This document shows, one piece after another, positions 1-7,720 of a DNA stretch of 64,000 bases. The translations under genes and the position numbers were made by a program. Numbering within the stretch: the stretch's first letter is position 1; every line of letters begins with the position of its first letter. Origin of the DNA: an uncultured Anaerolineae bacterium. Its GTDB lineage: Bacteria > Chloroflexota > Anaerolineae > JACIWP01. The notes beneath the pieces were generated by a model that was given only the letters and a program-made list of their open reading frames with translations, searched no databases and was not told where the DNA came from. Where the stretch lies: assembly GCA_938049385.1 (NCBI GenBank), contig CALIBQ010000036.1, positions 1 to 64,000 of the forward strand, given 5' to 3'.

Positions 1-120
1 CGTGTGCAGCAGGAGGTAGAGGCCTGGGCGAAGACCCGCAATGCGGCGCAGGCCACCGTCGAATGGCGCTTTACCACGACCGATGCTCGGCTTAAGTTCC
101 ATCGCCTATATCATCAATAA
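1..120 (+). CDS. IS630-family transposase, C-terminal end (cut by window edge)
   Basis: The first 39 codons read open from the window edge to a TAA at 118-120. The peptide ends in WRFTTTDARLKFHRLY followed by HQ, which resembles the C-terminus of IS630-family DDE transposases (typically 'TIRWQFTTEDARIKL..LYP'). This is recognition of a short conserved tail, not of the catalytic domain, which lies outside the window. The IS end could lie in the AT-richer stretch just after the stop, but I cannot define a terminal inverted repeat there. Whether the copy is intact cannot be judged. Confidence 0.6.
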   Translation, partial: RVQQEVEAWAKTRNAAQATVEWRFTTTDARLKFHRLYHQ

Positions 121-143
121 TTATTGTGGTGAAGTACTAGGTA

Positions 144-173
144 TTGACATAGATACACCACTTCATGTATATT
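144..173 (+). promoter_or_regulatory. Candidate sigma-70-type promoter for the pilin-like gene
   Basis: TTGACA at 144-149, an 18-nt spacer, then TATATT at 168-173. The stretch is clearly more AT-rich than its surroundings. It lies between the transposase stop and the ribosome binding site of the gene at 226. A second TTGACA at 172-177 has no convincing -10 partner. Confidence 0.5.
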
Positions 174-225
174 GACAGTACATGACGTCATAGGATGGGA
201 CAAAGGCCTCGCGCGGAGGTGCGAT

Positions 226-1194
226 ATGATGCCGGGGAGTAAAGCCGCAAGGTATGCCGGCCAGGGGGTGCTGGAGTATGCCGTCCTGTTGGGCACACTG
301 GCGCTGGTAGTAGTCGGAGTGCTGGCGGCGACCGGAACCAATATCGGCAATGTGTTCCGCCGCTCGTCCGATGCACTGTTGGTGCAGGCTAGCCCATCGT
401 CCACACCGGAGAACACTCCCACGCCCGAAATAATCAGCGCAAACTGTCAAGCCCCGGTGTCATTCGCCGGCGCCGGCACCCTGCTAGTGGAGTGCAGTCT
501 GGGGCTCTCGTTCAGCGATCTAGTCTCGGGAGAGATTGCCCTGGAGGGTGTGCCGCCGGACGATCACCTGGTGACGGTGGTTTCCGGCGGAAATTCTCAT
601 CTCTTCCGCGGCCGGCAGTCCACCAGCAATCAGCCGGCCTACATCGGCCCCGATGCCATGAGCGGGACAGAATTGAACGCCTGGCTGGATGGGGTGGAGC
701 TACTGCGGGTGACCTTCAACAGTCTGGTGGGGGAGGCAGGAAGCTGGCAGGGGAGCATCCGGGTGACCGTGCAAGGCCGGCCAAGCGGGCCGGCGGCCAC
801 GCTTCCGCCATCCACCCCGCCGGCTGGCGCTACTCCTACCCCTATTCCCACGCCTACCCCGACACCCACCCCGGAGCCGCGCGCCCATCTCGTGATCGCC
901 GAGCTGAAGTACTGGTCCTCGGATGAGTATGTGAAGATCGTGAATGACGGCACTGCGCCGCAGGATATGACCGGTTGGCGTCTGCTCAGTGTGAAAGGCA
1001 ATCAGTGGTACACGTTCCCCGCCGGCTATGTCTTGCCGCCTGGCGGCGCGGTGTACGTGCACAGCGGCCTGTTTGCGACCAGCGAGCCGCCCCAGCATCT
1101 TCGCTGGACGCGCAAGTATATCTGGCATGACAAGGGCGACACTGCGGTGCTGTACGATTCCGCCGGCAGTGAGGTCAGCCGGCTGGGGTATTAA
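226..1194 (+). CDS. Pilin-like N-terminus fused to a lamin-tail (LTD) domain, secreted protein
   Basis: A 322-residue protein. GGAGGT at 215-220 sits 5 nt before ATG 226, so this start is preferred over an upstream ATG at 172. Residues about 10-35 (GQGVLEYAVLLGTLALVVVG) look like a type IV/Flp-type pilin N-terminus: a Gly-Gln before a hydrophobic helix containing a Glu. The middle (about 75-190) is an unrecognised beta-rich domain. A TPTPTPT linker follows at about 205-220. The last 100 residues (VIAELKYWSSDEYVKIVNDG..DMTGWRL) match the lamin-tail fold found in secreted bacterial proteins. A role as an assembled or anchored surface protein is inference. It has its own terminator and is not part of the dcw operon. 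Confidence 0.75.
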   Translation: MMPGSKAARYAGQGVLEYAVLLGTLALVVVGVLAATGTNIGNVFRRSSDALLVQASPSSTPENTPTPEIISANCQAPVSFAGAGTLLVECSLGLSFSDLVSGEIALEGVPPDDHLVTVVSGGNSHLFRGRQSTSNQPAYIGPDAMSGTELNAWLDGVELLRVTFNSLVGEAGSWQGSIRVTVQGRPSGPAATLPPSTPPAGATPTPIPTPTPTPTPEPRAHLVIAELKYWSSDEYVKIVNDGTAPQDMTGWRLLSVKGNQWYTFPAGYVLPPGGAVYVHSGLFATSEPPQHLRWTRKYIWHDKGDTAVLYDSAGSEVSRLGY

Positions 1195-1220
1195 TAACCC
1201 CATTTTCGCCGTTTGCCATC

Positions 1221-1253
1221 AGCCTCCCACAGCCTTGTGGGAGGCTGTTTTTT
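1221..1253 (+). terminator. Rho-independent terminator
   Basis: A perfect 10-bp stem (AGCCTCCCAC / GTGGGAGGCT, 1221-1246) with a 6-nt loop is followed by a run of seven T. It lies 26 nt after the stop of the pilin-like gene. Confidence 0.92.
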
Positions 1254-1556
1254 ATGTTAAATGTCCCGAAAAGGGCGCAAACCCCCTGGATTTTCGCGGC
1301 TGGGTGCATTATAATACAGTTGACGATAACAAGAGGTCGGGCACAGCAGTTCGGGAGGCGAACACAAGTTCAAGCGGTTGCACTGCCTGGGGGAAAGAGC
1401 GCCTTAACAGCTTGATAGGCTTTCACCTGAAGTCCCACCATTTCCCATCCCATCCACGGCGAGCAGCCATCGGTTCCCCACCCGGCCGATGGCTGCAAGC
1501 TTTCTCTAAAGAGTCTGAAATTTTAAGGTTTTCGAGGCCCAAAAGGGTGGCGCAAA
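1254..1556 (+). other. Non-coding leader with a TATAAT box and a strong hairpin
   Basis: No convincing gene lies here. A TATAAT occurs at 1310-1315 without a clear -35. An 11-bp perfect stem (GCAGCCATCGG at 1463-1473 with CCGATGGCTGC at 1486-1496) is followed by a T-rich stretch. Together they could define a short RNA of about 180 nt, or an attenuator ahead of the dcw operon. I do not recognise a known RNA family. An open frame crossing the region (1028-1753) lacks family resemblance and is out of frame with mraZ. Confidence 0.3.
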
Positions 1557-1565
1557 ACGGGGAAA

Positions 1566-1620
1566 TGGTGTATAATGGGGAAGGTGAGAAAAGAAATGGG
1601 GAAAAATGGGGAACATGGTT
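1566..1620 (+). promoter_or_regulatory. dcw promoter -10 with phased MraZ-type operator boxes
   Basis: TATAAT at 1571-1576 lies about 80 nt before mraZ. TGGGG boxes occur at 1576-1580, 1597-1601 and 1607-1611, with variants TGGTG at 1566-1570 and TGGTT at 1616-1620. Two pairs (1566/1576 and 1597/1607) have the exact 10-bp period, that is a 5-nt box plus a 5-nt spacer, described for MraZ binding sites (TGGGN direct repeats). The boxes overlap and follow the -10, as expected for autorepression by the MraZ encoded just downstream. Binding itself is inferred. Confidence 0.65.
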
Positions 1621-1656
1621 CCCTACCATCCAGGCTGGTAAGAAAGCAAGGCGCTC

Positions 1657-2100
1657 ATGTTCCTCGGCCAGTATCGGCACCGCGTCGACGAGAAACTGCG
1701 GGTGGCACTGCCGGCCCGTTTCCGGGAGGAGTTCCGCAACGGGGTGGTGGTGACGCGTGGGCCAGATCGCTGTCTGTGGGTCTTCACGCAGGAAAGATGG
1801 TCACAGCTCTCGACCGACTTTGAGAAAGACCTATCGATGGCGAGCAAGGACAGCCGACTGGCCAGCCGCTTTTTCTTCTCCAGCGCATCCGATGATTTGC
1901 CCGACCAGCAGGGGAGGATCCGCCTTCCCGAACATCTCGCACAGTATGCCGGCATCGAACCCAAATCCGAAGTCGTGGTGGTGGGGCTGAATTCACGGGT
2001 GGAGATCTGGAGCGCGGAGCGATGGCAGGAACAGGAGGCCCTGATGGAGCAGGACCCCGAAGGGCTGATCGAGAGGATATCCAGCCTGGGCAAGCTGTAA
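1657..2100 (+). CDS. mraZ: Transcriptional regulator MraZ
   Basis: A 147-residue DNA-binding regulator of the division and cell-wall cluster, of normal family length. It starts MFLGQYRHRVDEKLRVALPA, close to the canonical MFLGxYxHxLDxKGRxxxPA of the first MraZ repeat. The second repeat contains DQQGRIRLPEHL. MraZ forms a ring that binds direct repeats upstream of its own operon, and such repeats are present at 1566-1620. The ribosome binding site is weak (an AAGG about 6 nt upstream). It is the first gene of the cluster and rsmH begins 5 nt after its stop. Confidence 0.96.
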   Translation: MFLGQYRHRVDEKLRVALPARFREEFRNGVVVTRGPDRCLWVFTQERWSQLSTDFEKDLSMASKDSRLASRFFFSSASDDLPDQQGRIRLPEHLAQYAGIEPKSEVVVVGLNSRVEIWSAERWQEQEALMEQDPEGLIERISSLGKL

Positions 2101-2105
2101 ATTCG

Positions 2106-3050
2106 ATGGCACACGCCTCCCATGTACCGGTATTATGCGCCGAGGTCGTTCAGGCGCTCGCCCCCCGGTCAGGCGGCCGTTATATTGACTGCACGGTAGG
2201 ACATGGCGGTCATGCCCGAGCAATTCTGGAGCACTCTTCTCCAGACGGGCGGTTACTGGGATTGGATGCAGACCCACAGGCAGTAGCGGTTGCCGGCCAG
2301 AACCTCGCCCCCTGGCGCGAACGGGTCATTCTGGTACACAGCAATTTTGTACATGTTGCTTCGATTGCCTATGCGTATCAGTTTGCGCCGGCGGACGGCA
2401 TTCTGCTCGACCTGGGATGGTCCAGCGGACAGGTGGAGGACCCGTCGCGCGGCTTCTCGTTCATGGTTGATGGGCCGCTGGATATGCGCTATGACCCATC
2501 GGGCGGCATCACCGCCGCGGATTTGGTGAATTCATTGAGCGAGCGGGAGCTGGCGGAACTGCTGTGGGAATACGGCGAAGAGCGTTATGCGCGGCGGATC
2601 GCCCGAGCCATTGTGGCGCATCGGCCGATTACGTGCACCCGAGAGCTGGCGGAATTGATCGAGCGGACGGTGGGCCGGCGGGAAAAGATTCACCCGGCCA
2701 CGCGCACCTTTCAAGCCCTGCGCATCCGGGTGAATGATGAGCTGGGCGTGCTCCAGCGCACACTGGAGCAGTTGCCCGATTTGCTGGCGCCGGGGGGAGT
2801 GCTGGTGGTCATTACCTTCCATTCCTTGGAGGACCGCATCGTCAAGCAGTTCATACAGAGGGAAGCGGCGAAGTGCATTTGCCCGCCGGAGGCCCCGGTA
2901 TGCACGTGCGGGCACGTGCCCCGGCTGGAGCCGTTGTACCGCAAACCGGTGGCGCCGACGCCGGCGGAGGTGGCGGCCAATCCCCGCGCCCGCAGTGCCA
3001 AACTGCGGGCGGCGCGCCGACTGCCAAACAGAAGTTCGCAGCGTGTCTGA
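2106..3050 (+). CDS. rsmH: 16S rRNA (cytosine(1402)-N(4))-methyltransferase RsmH
   Basis: A 314-residue S-adenosylmethionine-dependent enzyme that N4-methylates C1402 of 16S rRNA. The start at 2106 gives MAHASHVPVLCAEVV, the family's usual beginning, 5 nt after the mraZ stop. The frame stays open further upstream, inside mraZ. Motifs seen: DCTVGHGGHA (SAM loop), LGLDADP, then DGILLDLGWSSGQ with DPSRGFSF and PLDMRYD, and near the end VITFHSLEDRIVKQF. Second gene of the dcw cluster, as in most bacteria. Confidence 0.97.
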   Translation: MAHASHVPVLCAEVVQALAPRSGGRYIDCTVGHGGHARAILEHSSPDGRLLGLDADPQAVAVAGQNLAPWRERVILVHSNFVHVASIAYAYQFAPADGILLDLGWSSGQVEDPSRGFSFMVDGPLDMRYDPSGGITAADLVNSLSERELAELLWEYGEERYARRIARAIVAHRPITCTRELAELIERTVGRREKIHPATRTFQALRIRVNDELGVLQRTLEQLPDLLAPGGVLVVITFHSLEDRIVKQFIQREAAKCICPPEAPVCTCGHVPRLEPLYRKPVAPTPAEVAANPRARSAKLRAARRLPNRSSQRV

Positions 3051-3091
3051 AGCAAGCGCCATAGCTGTCAGCATCCCAGAGGGAGGGGAAA

Positions 3092-3520
3092 ATGCGCACA
3101 TCTGTACGCTCCATGTGGCAGAGGCCTTTCGCTGATTCGCTGTCCTGGCAGTCCCCCATGGCGCTGGTGAGCCAGCCGTTCTGGCGCAGTCCCTCTGCGG
3201 CGCGGACGGGCGCGCGTCTGCGGCCCCGCACCGCGCTGGGCCTTTTGCTCATCGTCCTGTTGTTGTCCGCCGCCGGCTGGTTGTATCTTGAGCAGACCGC
3301 CGTGATCGAAGAAGCGCACCAATCCATGAGCATTCTGCAAGAGATGCAGAAGGCCCAGGTGCGCGATATCCGTTATCTGCAGGTGCAGGTGGCCCAGCAG
3401 ACCTCCATGGAGCAGGTGTATCGCTATGCCCAGGCGCGCCGGCTCCAGCCAGAGGAGCGGGTGGACATCCTGGTCGTACAGCCGCTGACGAGGAACGAAA
3501 ACCTGGCGCAGGCGCGGTGA
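3092..3520 (+). CDS. ftsL: FtsL/DivIC-like division membrane protein
   Basis: A 142-residue bitopic protein: a cytoplasmic N-terminus of about 48 residues, one membrane segment (ALGLLLIVLLLSAAGWLYL), then an extracytoplasmic helix likely to form a coiled coil (IEEAHQSMSILQEMQKAQVR onward). Position between rsmH and the transpeptidase gene is the standard ftsL position, and this carries most of the weight because FtsL sequences diverge strongly. A strong ribosome binding site (GGGAGGGG) precedes ATG 3092. It is expected to form the FtsQLB-type complex with the FtsQ encoded at 15674. Confidence 0.8.
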   Translation: MRTSVRSMWQRPFADSLSWQSPMALVSQPFWRSPSAARTGARLRPRTALGLLLIVLLLSAAGWLYLEQTAVIEEAHQSMSILQEMQKAQVRDIRYLQVQVAQQTSMEQVYRYAQARRLQPEERVDILVVQPLTRNENLAQAR

Positions 3521-3550
3521 GAGCATGCGCCGGCGGCTTCCAGGGGGCTG

Positions 3551-5287
3551 ATGACCATGGGTGACGAATTTGACCGACGTGCCCGACACAAGTTATCGTA
3601 CGTCAGCACGGGCATCTCTCTCCTGGCGATAGCGCTCTGCCTGGTGCTGGGGTTCCAATCCCTGCGGGTAGTTTTCGCCAGCGGAGAGGATGCGCGCCGC
3701 TGGAAGCCCGAAGCTGTGGTGCACGGCCCCACGCAGGATGTGCGTGGGAACATATTGGATCGTGATGGCGCTCTGCTTGCCGGCATTGAGTACCGCTGGC
3801 AGGTGGGTGTTTCTCCTTCGGCCGTGCGGGACAGCGAGGTGGATATCCTGGCCGGCATCATTTCACCATATTTCCCCGGTTGGGGGCAGGACAAGATTCG
3901 CGAGATACTGCAGGGCGGCCGGGAGTATGTGTATCTGGGGAACCTGGGCTATCCGGCCGGCGTCGAACTGTATCAGAAACTCAAGGAAGACAAACTGCAC
4001 CGCAACCGCGTGACCTTGACCCCTGTTCCTTTCCGCGTCTATCCGGAAGGTTCCTTGGCAGGACACCTGCTGGGATTTGTAAATGCGGAGGGAAAGGCGT
4101 ATTATGGCGTGGAAAAGGCGTATGACCGCTATTTGAGGGGGGAGGATATCCCGAAGCTGGAACCGACGGATCCGCAGGTGGCTGACCTGGGCTGGCGCTT
4201 TGTGCAGAATGCCTCGCCAGAGCCAGTATGCGATATTATCCTGAGCATTGACCGTGCGGCCCAATATCTTGTGGAGCAGGAACTGCGCTCCGCATTGGTG
4301 GACGCCGGCGCGGTGGGTGGGACGGTCCTGGTGATGAATCCCCGGACCGGTGAAATCCTGGCATCGGCCAGCTATCCGGCGTATGCGCCAGCGCAGTACA
4401 CGGAAGTATCTCCGGAAGTTTGGGCAGACCCTGCTATCTCCCGCCAGTACGAGCCAGGCTCGGTCTTCAAGGTCGTGACCCTGGCGGCCGGCCTGAACGC
4501 CGGCGTTATCACCCCCCAAAGCACGTATGTGGACAGCGGCTGTATCGAGGTGGGCGGCGAGCCGATCTGCAACATGAACAAGACACCCTACGGCCTCGTT
4601 GATATGCAGGACGTGCTGGCGTACTCCCTGAACCTTGGCTCGACTTTTGTCAGCACGCGCCTGGGGCCGAAGGATTTTTACGAGTACGTGCGGCTGTTCG
4701 GTTTTGGGGAGCGGACGGAGGTGGACCTGGCGCAGGAGGTCGCCGGCGATGTCCACTGGTACGGCACGGCGAAGTTTCACGAGTCGGACCTGGGGACGAA
4801 CTCCTTTGGCCAGGGCATCGCGGTCACGCCTCTGCAGATGCTCACGGCCATCAGCGCCGTGGCCAACGACGGTGTGCTGATGCGCCCGCATGTGGCCAGG
4901 GGCATCATCTATCAGGGGCGGGTGGTGGAGATTCAGCCGTATGCTGTGCGCCAGGTGATCCAGCCGGCGGTTGCCCGGCAGTTGACCGAGATGCTGGTCA
5001 GGGCGGTGGAGCAGGGCGCGCCGCAGGCGGCGGTGCCGGGCTATCGGGTGGCCGGCAAAAGCGGCACGGCGCAGATACCGGAAGGGAGCGGCTACGCCAA
5101 AGATCGGGTGATCGCCAGCTTCGTCGGTTATTTGCCGGCCGAGAACCCGCAACTGGCGATACTGGTGAAAATTGAAGAGCCAAAAAGGGAGACATTGGGC
5201 GCGCGGGTGGCCGGCCCGGTGTTCAGCCGGGTGGCCAGCCAGCTCGTACAGATATTTGGTATACCGCCTGGAGGCGGAGCGCCATAA
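3551..5287 (+). CDS. ftsI: Peptidoglycan D,D-transpeptidase FtsI (class B penicillin-binding protein)
   Basis: A 578-residue septal transpeptidase. An N-terminal membrane anchor (ISLLAIALCLVLGF, about 20-40) is followed by the dimerisation domain (about 60-220) and the transpeptidase domain. The three catalytic motifs are visible: SxxK in PGSVFKVVTL, SxN in YSLNLGSTF and KSGTAQ near residue 500. No PASTA domains. ATGs at 3551 and 3557 are both usable. murF follows after 21 nt; murE, which usually lies here, is absent. Confidence 0.95.
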   Translation: MTMGDEFDRRARHKLSYVSTGISLLAIALCLVLGFQSLRVVFASGEDARRWKPEAVVHGPTQDVRGNILDRDGALLAGIEYRWQVGVSPSAVRDSEVDILAGIISPYFPGWGQDKIREILQGGREYVYLGNLGYPAGVELYQKLKEDKLHRNRVTLTPVPFRVYPEGSLAGHLLGFVNAEGKAYYGVEKAYDRYLRGEDIPKLEPTDPQVADLGWRFVQNASPEPVCDIILSIDRAAQYLVEQELRSALVDAGAVGGTVLVMNPRTGEILASASYPAYAPAQYTEVSPEVWADPAISRQYEPGSVFKVVTLAAGLNAGVITPQSTYVDSGCIEVGGEPICNMNKTPYGLVDMQDVLAYSLNLGSTFVSTRLGPKDFYEYVRLFGFGERTEVDLAQEVAGDVHWYGTAKFHESDLGTNSFGQGIAVTPLQMLTAISAVANDGVLMRPHVARGIIYQGRVVEIQPYAVRQVIQPAVARQLTEMLVRAVEQGAPQAAVPGYRVAGKSGTAQIPEGSGYAKDRVIASFVGYLPAENPQLAILVKIEEPKRETLGARVAGPVFSRVASQLVQIFGIPPGGGAP

Positions 5288-5308
5288 GGGATGGGTTGAG
5301 GTGCGGAT

Positions 5309-6745
5309 GTGACACGAATGCTGATGCTGTCGGATGTGATCAAAGGATTGGGGGGCATGCTCCCCGATTCAACGCGTCTGGAGGACCGACCCATCGCCGG
5401 CGTGGTCATTGACTCGCGCCTGGCGGGCGCCGGCTCGCTGTTCGCGGCGCTGAAGGGCGAACGGGATGATGGGCATCATTACGTCGGGGATGCCTTTCGC
5501 AATGGAGCGGCCGTAGCCCTGATCGATCACGCGGTGGATGTGGAGGCGCCGGTAGTGGATTTGCGGGGGCCGGCGGAGGTCGCTGAACTGCCCACACCCT
5601 GCTGTCTGCTGGTGGGGAACACGCTGGAGGCCCTTCAGCGGCTGGCGGCGTACTGGCGGAGCCAGTTCAACGTGCGCGTGGTGGGCATCACGGGGAGCGT
5701 GGGGAAATCCACCACCAAAGAGATGGTCTGGTCGGTACTGCGCCGGCGCTTCCGCACACTACGCAGTGAGGGCAATTATAACAACGAGATCGGCCTGCCG
5801 CTGACGCTTCTGCGCCTGGATGATACGTATGAACGCGTTGTCTTGGAGATGGGGATGTATGCCCTGGGCGAGATCCGCCAGCTCGCGGAGATTGCCCGCC
5901 CGGCCATCGGGGTAGTGACCAATGTCGGACCAACCCATCTGGAGCGGCTGGGCACCATCGAGCGCATCGCGCAGGCCAAGCGGGAGCTGGTGGAGTCCCT
6001 GCCGGCGGATGGCTTCGCCGTGCTGAACAAGGACGACCCACTGGTCTGCGCCATGGCGGAGCATACGCCGGCCCAGGTGTTTTATTACGGGCTGGACCCC
6101 AGCGCCGATGTATGGGCCAGCGACATCGAGAGCCGGGGCCTGGAGGGCATACTGTTCCGCCTGCATTATCGCGGCGAGACCCTGCACATCCGCGTGCCCC
6201 TGCTGGGCCGGCACAGCGTCCATACCGCGCTGGCCGCCGCGGCGGTGGGCCTCATCGAAGGGGAGTCGTGGGAAGAGATTGTGGCCGGCCTGCAGGACAC
6301 GACCGCCCATATCCGGCTGGTGGCAACGCCGGGCATGAACGATTCCACCATCCTGGATGATACCTATAACGCCAGCCCGGCTTCCTCGCTGGCGGCGCTG
6401 AACCTGCTGGCAGAGCTGGACGGCCGGCGCATTGCCGTGCTGGGCGACATGTTGGAGCTGGGGGATTACGAAGAGGTGGGGCACCGCAAGGTTGGACTGC
6501 GCGCCCGCGATGTGGTGGCCAAGCTCATTACCGTGGGCCGGCGTGCCCGGCTGATTGCCGAGGAAGCGCGGAAGGCCGGCATGCCGGCAGAGGATGTGTA
6601 TTCCGTGGATACTAATCAGGAGGCAGTGGAGCTCCTGCACACGATTATTCAGCCGGGGGATATTATCCTGGTCAAAGGTTCGCGAGGGATGAGAATGGAA
6701 GAGATTGTGGCCGCGTTGGGGAGGCCGGCATGGCCTACGCGCTGA
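5309..6745 (+). CDS. murF: UDP-N-acetylmuramoyl-tripeptide--D-alanyl-D-alanine ligase MurF
   Basis: A 478-residue ATP-dependent Mur ligase that adds the D-Ala-D-Ala dipeptide to UDP-MurNAc-tripeptide. GTG start at 5309 is favoured by GAGGTG at 5298-5303; an in-frame ATG at 5318 is the alternative. Motifs: VIDSRLAGAGSLFAALKG in the N-terminal uridine-binding domain, P-loop GITGSVGKSTTKEM, and DDTYNASPASSLAAL, the MurF-type C-terminal signature that separates it from MurE. Its 3' end overlaps mraY by 16 nt. Confidence 0.95.
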   Translation: MTRMLMLSDVIKGLGGMLPDSTRLEDRPIAGVVIDSRLAGAGSLFAALKGERDDGHHYVGDAFRNGAAVALIDHAVDVEAPVVDLRGPAEVAELPTPCCLLVGNTLEALQRLAAYWRSQFNVRVVGITGSVGKSTTKEMVWSVLRRRFRTLRSEGNYNNEIGLPLTLLRLDDTYERVVLEMGMYALGEIRQLAEIARPAIGVVTNVGPTHLERLGTIERIAQAKRELVESLPADGFAVLNKDDPLVCAMAEHTPAQVFYYGLDPSADVWASDIESRGLEGILFRLHYRGETLHIRVPLLGRHSVHTALAAAAVGLIEGESWEEIVAGLQDTTAHIRLVATPGMNDSTILDDTYNASPASSLAALNLLAELDGRRIAVLGDMLELGDYEEVGHRKVGLRARDVVAKLITVGRRARLIAEEARKAGMPAEDVYSVDTNQEAVELLHTIIQPGDIILVKGSRGMRMEEIVAALGRPAWPTR

Positions 6746-7710
6746 CTTTGGGGACGGTGGCGTTTCTGCTGGCGGTGATCTGGGGCAATCCACTGCTGGC
6801 ATTACTGCGCAAATATTCTATCGGCAAGCAGATTCGCATTGATGGGCCGAGTTCGCATCAGGTGAAAATGGGCACTCCCACCATGGGAGGGCTGATGATT
6901 ATCGTGCCGGTGGTGCTCATCACGGTGGCGCTCAATATCGCCAACCTGTTCGGTCGGACGTTGATCGGGCGTTCCATTATGGTGCCCATCATCGTCATGC
7001 TGGCTTTTGGGGCATTGGGATTTGTGGATGATTTGGCCGGCGTGCGAGGGAGAAAAGGGCAGGGCCTGATGGCCCGCACCAAGTTCCTGTGGCAGTTCGT
7101 GATCGCGATACCCACAGCGCTGGTGTTCCACTTTCTGCTGGACATTCACAGCGTCGCCCTGCCGGGGGTACCGCAGAAGATCGACATGGGGCCGTGGTAT
7201 ATCCCAGTGGCGACCCTGCTCATCGTCGGGTTTTCCAACGCCGTCAACCTGACGGATGGGCTGGATGGGCTGGCCGGCAGTACGGCGGCGGTCGCCTTCG
7301 TGGCGTATGGGGTGATTGCGAATCTGCAGGGGCAGACGTGGCTGTCCGCCTTTTGCTTCACCGTCACCGGCGCCATCATGGCGTTCCTGTGGTTCAACGC
7401 CTATCCGGCGCAGATGTTCATGGGGGATGTGGGCGCACTGGCGTTGGGCGCAACGCTGGCGGTGGTGGCACTGATGACCGGGCAGTGGTTACTGCTTCCC
7501 ATCATCGGCATCATCTTTGTGGCGGAGGCGATGTCCGACATCCTGCAGGTGGCCTATTTCAAGCTTACCGGGGGGAAGCGGCTGTTCAAGATGGCGCCAC
7601 TGCATCATCATTTTGAACTGCTGGGCTGGTCCGAGACGCACATCACCCAGCGGTTCTGGCTGATATCGGTGCTCGCCGGCATGCTGGGTGTGGCGCTGGC
7701 GCTGTGGTGA
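6730..7710 (+). CDS. mraY: Phospho-N-acetylmuramoyl-pentapeptide-transferase MraY
   Basis: A 326-residue integral membrane enzyme with about ten hydrophobic segments. It transfers phospho-MurNAc-pentapeptide to undecaprenyl phosphate, making lipid I. Family motifs in order: DGPSSHQVKMGTPTMGG, LGFVDDLAG (Asp pair), NLTDGLDGLAGS, MFMGDVGALALG and the HHHFE segment near the C-terminus. Starts inside the end of murF (16-nt overlap), so translation is probably coupled. Confidence 0.96.
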   Translation: MAYALTLGTVAFLLAVIWGNPLLALLRKYSIGKQIRIDGPSSHQVKMGTPTMGGLMIIVPVVLITVALNIANLFGRTLIGRSIMVPIIVMLAFGALGFVDDLAGVRGRKGQGLMARTKFLWQFVIAIPTALVFHFLLDIHSVALPGVPQKIDMGPWYIPVATLLIVGFSNAVNLTDGLDGLAGSTAAVAFVAYGVIANLQGQTWLSAFCFTVTGAIMAFLWFNAYPAQMFMGDVGALALGATLAVVALMTGQWLLLPIIGIIFVAEAMSDILQVAYFKLTGGKRLFKMAPLHHHFELLGWSETHITQRFWLISVLAGMLGVALALW

Positions 7711-7720
7711 GGAACGCGGG

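Noticed and set aside
1028-1753. Open frame spanning the end of the pilin-like gene, the terminator and the mraZ start
   Set aside because: It reads through a strong terminator, has no homologous features, and overlaps two better-supported genes in other frames.
3863-5152. A long open frame (over 400 codons) on the minus strand inside ftsI
   Set aside because: Antisense to a transpeptidase gene with intact catalytic motifs; its composition is a mirror of that gene.
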